The notes under the pieces are model-generated. The model was not told the origin of the DNA, ran no database searches, and worked only from the letters and a program-made list of their open reading frames with translations. A stretch of DNA of 64,000 bases from Bacteroides sp. Marseille-P3684 (GTDB lineage Bacteria > Bacteroidota > Bacteroidia > Bacteroidales > Bacteroidaceae): the NCBI RefSeq assembly GCF_900291465.1, contig NZ_LT985808.1, positions 3,048,539-3,112,538 on the forward strand, in the 5' to 3' direction. The position numbers and the translations under genes were made by a program. Numbering within the stretch: position 1 is the first letter of the stretch; every line of letters starts with the position of its first letter. Below, piece by piece: positions 60,906 through 64,000 of the stretch.

Positions 60906-63004
60906 AGCTCTATGGTTTTAGTTCCTTTCAAAAATTGTTCCCAGTCGTCGTCGGTGAACTTCAGGTCTCCCCCGGCGAGCGACAGCAGTGCCGCCTTCAG
61001 CTCGTCGGGGCTTTGGGCGGTGTTGATGCGCCGCAGGCTCTCGCGCAGCACGGCGCTGCGGTTGTCGATGTTGGCAAGGCGTGCGCGGAACTCCGTCTGC
61101 AGGCGTTCCAGCTCGCGGTCATACTCGCGGTGTGCGAGTGCGCTCGATGCCTTCATTGCCTGCAGGCGTCCCCACTCCTCGAGCAGGGAGACGGTGTTGC
61201 GGACGGCTTCGTTGCCGACGTCGGTCAGTTGCACGAGGTCCTCGTCCGTGGGGCGGGCTTCCTCGGCACCGTCTTCACTGACGAGCTGACGCATGGTGTC
61301 CGTCCCCAAGTTGACCTGTTCGCGGACGGTGTCGGCAAAGAGGCGGAGGCCCTGCTGGATGTCGGGCGGCAGCGCGGTGTCCTGCTCGCGGACGGTGACG
61401 GTGCGCGTGAGCTTCTCATCCAGCCTGCTGTTGGCGATGGAGCGTGCCAGGCGCAGCAGCCGGACGATGTCCTCGAGGTGGGCGAGCATCTTCACGCGCA
61501 GCTCCGGCGTGACACGGATGGTGTCCATCAGCTGACGGTTCAGCGTGTGGAGCTGGCGGCGTACCTCCTCGAGCTGACGGCTGTTCTCCCGGTGTTCCGC
61601 CTGCTGGCGGTTCAGTTCGTCGCCGTCGACCTTGACGTCGAGCTGCAGCTCCTCGAAGCGGGAGACGACAGGGCTGCAAGCCTGGTTCCACTCATAGAGG
61701 CTGCGGTTGTAGCTGCGCGATGCCCCTCCAAGGGTGAACAGGTTGGCGAGGAAGAAGGGTTTCTGCGGCTTGCTTGCCTTCGCCTGGTTGTATTGCGGAC
61801 GCAGACTGTCGAGCAGCGCACGGCACTCCCCGAGGTGAGAGGTATAGTAGCTGATGTTCAGTTCGGCGTCGCTGACGTCCTTCTCCAGCGCTTTGCACGC
61901 TGCCAGCAGGGCGTCACGGCTGTCCTTCAGCTTCCGGACGTCGGCGTCGGCATAGAGCGCGTCGGTCAGCTGCTGCCATTCGCGGGAGAGCACCTGACGG
62001 CTGAACCGGCTGAAGGCTTCCGCCTGGGGGATATACAGTTCGTCGAGCGTCCGGTGGATGACCCACAGACGGCTGAGGTCTCCCTTGACGAGTGTGACGT
62101 CGCGCTTGACGCTGTTCTTCAGTGTGAGCAGTTCCTGCTGGAGGGCGGCAGTCTTCTGTGCGGCGTCGGTGTAGTGCGACACCATGTTGAGGGCAGCCAG
62201 CACGAGTCCAGCCTGCTTGCTGCCTCCGCTGCGGTAGGATGCGCCCGCGCGCCGCACGGACTCCTGGAAGCTGTCGGAGATGTCGCTCATGAGGAGTGCA
62301 CAGCGTTCGGTCACCTTGTCGTAGTCGAGCTGCACGCGTTGCAGCATGTCGCGCAGGTCGAGCCACTGGACGGAGTCGAAGTCGAAGAGTTCGGGGGCTA
62401 CCGCCTTGACGGAGTCGCCGAAGGTGTCGGTCAGTGTGAGGGCGTACTCGCGGTAGATGTCGCAGATGTAGGTGCGGAGCCGCACGAAGTCCGCCATGAG
62501 GGTCTTGATGTGCTGTTTGGCATCGTCATAGCCGGCGACCATCTGCGTGTATCCGTTGAACACGGCGGTGGCTTCGTTGCGCACCTTGACCACGCCCTGT
62601 GTTCCCACCACGGTGTTGAGGAGGCTTCCTCCGCCGGCAATCTGCACGTTCATGGCTTGGGTGACGCGCTGTTCGAGTGCGCGCAGGGCATCGTTTCCTC
62701 CGTCGAGCTGCTTGTGCAGGTAGGGGAAGAGTGCGTCGTCCTGTGTCTCGACGAGGTGTTCCACGCCATACTCGTCGACAAGCCCTCGTTTCCCGTCGTT
62801 ATCGTAGAAGGCTTGCCGTATGGCCTTGTCATCGCGGAAGTTCTTGTATGCTTCCCAGACGAGCATGCCGACTTCGAACCCGTCTTTGGAGATGCCCATT
62901 TCCTGAAGGTCGAACGCAAGGTCCGCCCGTGTATAGGTTCCTCCGTTCTGCTCCAGCCGATGGGCGATGTCGCGAATCTTCTGATAAATCTTTTGTTTGT
63001 CCAT
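60902..63004 (-). CDS. Large coiled-coil protein of unknown function
   Basis: A 700-residue soluble, mostly helical protein. Long heptad stretches are seen at about 265-330 (AALQQELLTLKNSVKRDVTL), 370-410 (LLAACKALEKDVSDAELNIS) and 450-500 (LNRQQAEHRENSRQLEEVRR). A glycine loop (QIAGGGSLLNTVVGTQGVVK) is near residue 120. There is no ATPase motif or membrane span. I recognise no family. It is coupled to DUF4112 downstream and follows a membrane/coiled-coil gene upstream. Confidence 0.8.
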   Translation of the reverse strand: MDKQKIYQKIRDIAHRLEQNGGTYTRADLAFDLQEMGISKDGFEVGMLVWEAYKNFRDDKAIRQAFYDNDGKRGLVDEYGVEHLVETQDDALFPYLHKQLDGGNDALRALEQRVTQAMNVQIAGGGSLLNTVVGTQGVVKVRNEATAVFNGYTQMVAGYDDAKQHIKTLMADFVRLRTYICDIYREYALTLTDTFGDSVKAVAPELFDFDSVQWLDLRDMLQRVQLDYDKVTERCALLMSDISDSFQESVRRAGASYRSGGSKQAGLVLAALNMVSHYTDAAQKTAALQQELLTLKNSVKRDVTLVKGDLSRLWVIHRTLDELYIPQAEAFSRFSRQVLSREWQQLTDALYADADVRKLKDSRDALLAACKALEKDVSDAELNISYYTSHLGECRALLDSLRPQYNQAKASKPQKPFFLANLFTLGGASRSYNRSLYEWNQACSPVVSRFEELQLDVKVDGDELNRQQAEHRENSRQLEEVRRQLHTLNRQLMDTIRVTPELRVKMLAHLEDIVRLLRLARSIANSRLDEKLTRTVTVREQDTALPPDIQQGLRLFADTVREQVNLGTDTMRQLVSEDGAEEARPTDEDLVQLTDVGNEAVRNTVSLLEEWGRLQAMKASSALAHREYDRELERLQTEFRARLANIDNRSAVLRESLRRINTAQSPDELKAALLSLAGGDLKFTDDDWEQFLKGTKTIEL

Positions 63005-63082
63005 GGGTATGGGTTAAATGTGTTTTGTTTGCTGCGAAGTTAGGGGTGAGGTGTGCTAAAGGGAAGCATAGGGGGAAGAAAA

Positions 63083-63748
63083 TTACCCGCAAATGTCATA
63101 CATTGCCTGATAACGTTTCAGCTGCTCCTGGTAAGCCTGCTCGATGGCACCCACATATTGATTTTCAAACTGAGCACAATAATCCTTATACGATTGAATG
63201 TTATGCTCTTTCTCAATCTGGTTCAAAGCAGACAGCACATCCATCATTGAAAATTGAATCACTGAACGACGGATAGCCAAATCCATCATTTTATCTTTTT
63301 CAGATTCCGTCAAGGATGAAGTCTGGATGGCACGCTTCAGCTCCGTACCCTGCGCCATTGAGAACTCATCCCAGGAATTTACGGCAAGCGCATGAATCTC
63401 TCCCAGTTGGGCATTCAACTTTCCGGTGAACATTGCATAGTCTATCTGTTCACTTTCCATCTTTCTGGCACCTTTGCCTTTACTCATGCCGTATATCCCA
63501 ACAGCTGCGACCAATCCTCCTCCGACAGCTACGACATTGGACTTGGTTGCCAAACCAAGAATCAGCAGCAACGCCCCCACTCCAATACAAGATGGATATG
63601 CGGCAGATAATTTTGGCTTTTCAGGCACAAGTTCCGACGCCTGTTGCGGATAAGCAATCTGGCCAATCCGTGATTTCACCATGGATTGCAACTCATTCCT
63701 TTTAGAAGTCAGGGCTTCCATATAAGATTTAATTAATTCCTTGTTCAT
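63083..63748 (-). CDS. Membrane protein with flanking helical regions, unknown
   Basis: A 221-residue protein. Residues 1-45 are helical (MEALTSKRNELQSMVKSRIG). Two close membrane segments follow (CIGVGALLLILGLATKS and VVAVGGGLVAAVGIYGMSKG), then a long helical cytoplasmic part (FSMMDVLSALNQIEKEHNIQ). AT content is higher than in the next genes. Its ATG overlaps the upstream stop by 4 bases. No family recognised. Confidence 0.75.
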   Translation of the reverse strand: MNKELIKSYMEALTSKRNELQSMVKSRIGQIAYPQQASELVPEKPKLSAAYPSCIGVGALLLILGLATKSNVVAVGGGLVAAVGIYGMSKGKGARKMESEQIDYAMFTGKLNAQLGEIHALAVNSWDEFSMAQGTELKRAIQTSSLTESEKDKMMDLAIRRSVIQFSMMDVLSALNQIEKEHNIQSYKDYCAQFENQYVGAIEQAYQEQLKRYQAMYDICG

Positions 63749-64000
63749 AACTTTTCTGCAATCTTTACTAATCCGTTTATTACTTTTTCCATCATGTGCA
63801 GCTCCTGTTCCTTATTCATTAACTGCTGCTCCAACTCGCATCTAAGCTGTTCAGTCTTTTTTCTCACAGAATTCATGAATTCATCTTTTTTGGTGGATAA
63901 TACCGCCAATGTACTCTCACGCGCATTTCTCAGCTCCTGTGGTACCGAAGTTTCCGACATTGTCGACAGGAATTGCCTGATTTTAGTCACAACCCGTTCT
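63745..64000 (-). CDS. Small coiled-coil protein, 5' end outside or at the window edge
   Basis: An almost wholly helical protein (LSTKKDEFMNSVRKKTEQLR, QLMNKEQELHMMEKVINGLV). The frame stays open to base 64000, so the true start may lie outside. A GTG at 63990 and an ATG at 63960 are internal candidates. Its stop overlaps the next gene's ATG (63745-63748). Probably a partner of the coiled-coil proteins downstream. Confidence 0.6.
   Translation of the reverse strand, partial: ERVVTKIRQFLSTMSETSVPQELRNARESTLAVLSTKKDEFMNSVRKKTEQLRCELEQQLMNKEQELHMMEKVINGLVKIAEKL

Noticed and set aside
60935-63043. 702-codon plus-strand open frame
   Set aside because: Antisense to the 700-residue coiled-coil gene. 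The minus-strand gene has heptads and a 4-base coupling to DUF4112.

Overview
The window looks like chromosomal DNA of a relatively GC-rich member of the Bacteroidales (Bacteroides/Phocaeicola/Mediterranea-like; genus not resolvable by eye). The signs are many TAnnTTTG-type -7 promoter boxes, a CTnDOT-type integrative element, TonB-dependent uptake, pectin-degrading glycosidases, a fucP/fucI pair, pflB/pflA and BlaI/M56 signalling.

Bases 1 to about 8,935 are the right end of a CTnDOT-like integrative and conjugative element. It holds the start of an adenine-methylase-type giant protein, a DUF1896 protein, topoisomerase III (exc-like), a DUF3945 protein, two excisionase-like HTH proteins (xis2d/xis2c order), two divergent HTH proteins, a RhuM-like protein and a 411-residue IntDOT-type integrase whose Ser259, His345, Arg348 and Tyr381 fit IntDOT. 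The chromosome resumes just before the asmA-like gene.

Bases 8.9-36.6 kb are mostly housekeeping and accessory chromosome: AsmA, a TPR/SUFU/DUF2185 protein, DUF169, a short-chain oxidoreductase, a lone HpaII-family restriction enzyme, a possible small RNA, CrcB, DUF1573, a catalytically degenerate 2-hydroxyacid dehydrogenase, AlaX-type tRNA editing, tRNA-Ala, an RsmI-like methylase, FabI, a three-gene pectin set (GH28, DUF4861, GH43), a carboxyltransferase, glycerate kinase, a LuxR regulator, an FAD dehydrogenase, RadA, a HAD phosphatase, a SpoU methylase and a zinc alcohol dehydrogenase.

Bases 36.6-43.8 kb hold the strongest new signal. A TonB-dependent receptor, a divergent cysteine-rich AraC regulator and a DUF3737-PatB operon each have a related 29-bp site exactly 30 bp upstream of a TAnnTTTG box. 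Two sites in one orientation are near-identical and the third, inverted, is weaker. This predicts one small autoregulated regulon. Between its parts lie a truncated FMN-reductase remnant and a MATE exporter.

Bases 43.9-55.4 kb carry fucP-fucI, M56/BlaI, a Dabb protein, a second PatB-like aminotransferase, tRNA-Arg, tRNA-Ser, pflB and pflA. Bases 55.4-64 kb are a leftward series: exonuclease, WYL regulator, AAA ATPase, a repeat-filled gap, then a run of unknown, DUF4112, coiled-coil and membrane proteins continuing past the window.

The intergenic DNA is unusual. A 542-bp element occurs twice in inverted orientation (17967-18508 and 49272-49812), each copy with four 22-bp palindromic units. 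A different 22-bp array lies at 39717-39914. A seven-unit 41-bp array lies at 58876-59162 beside a 34-bp inverted REP-like pair.
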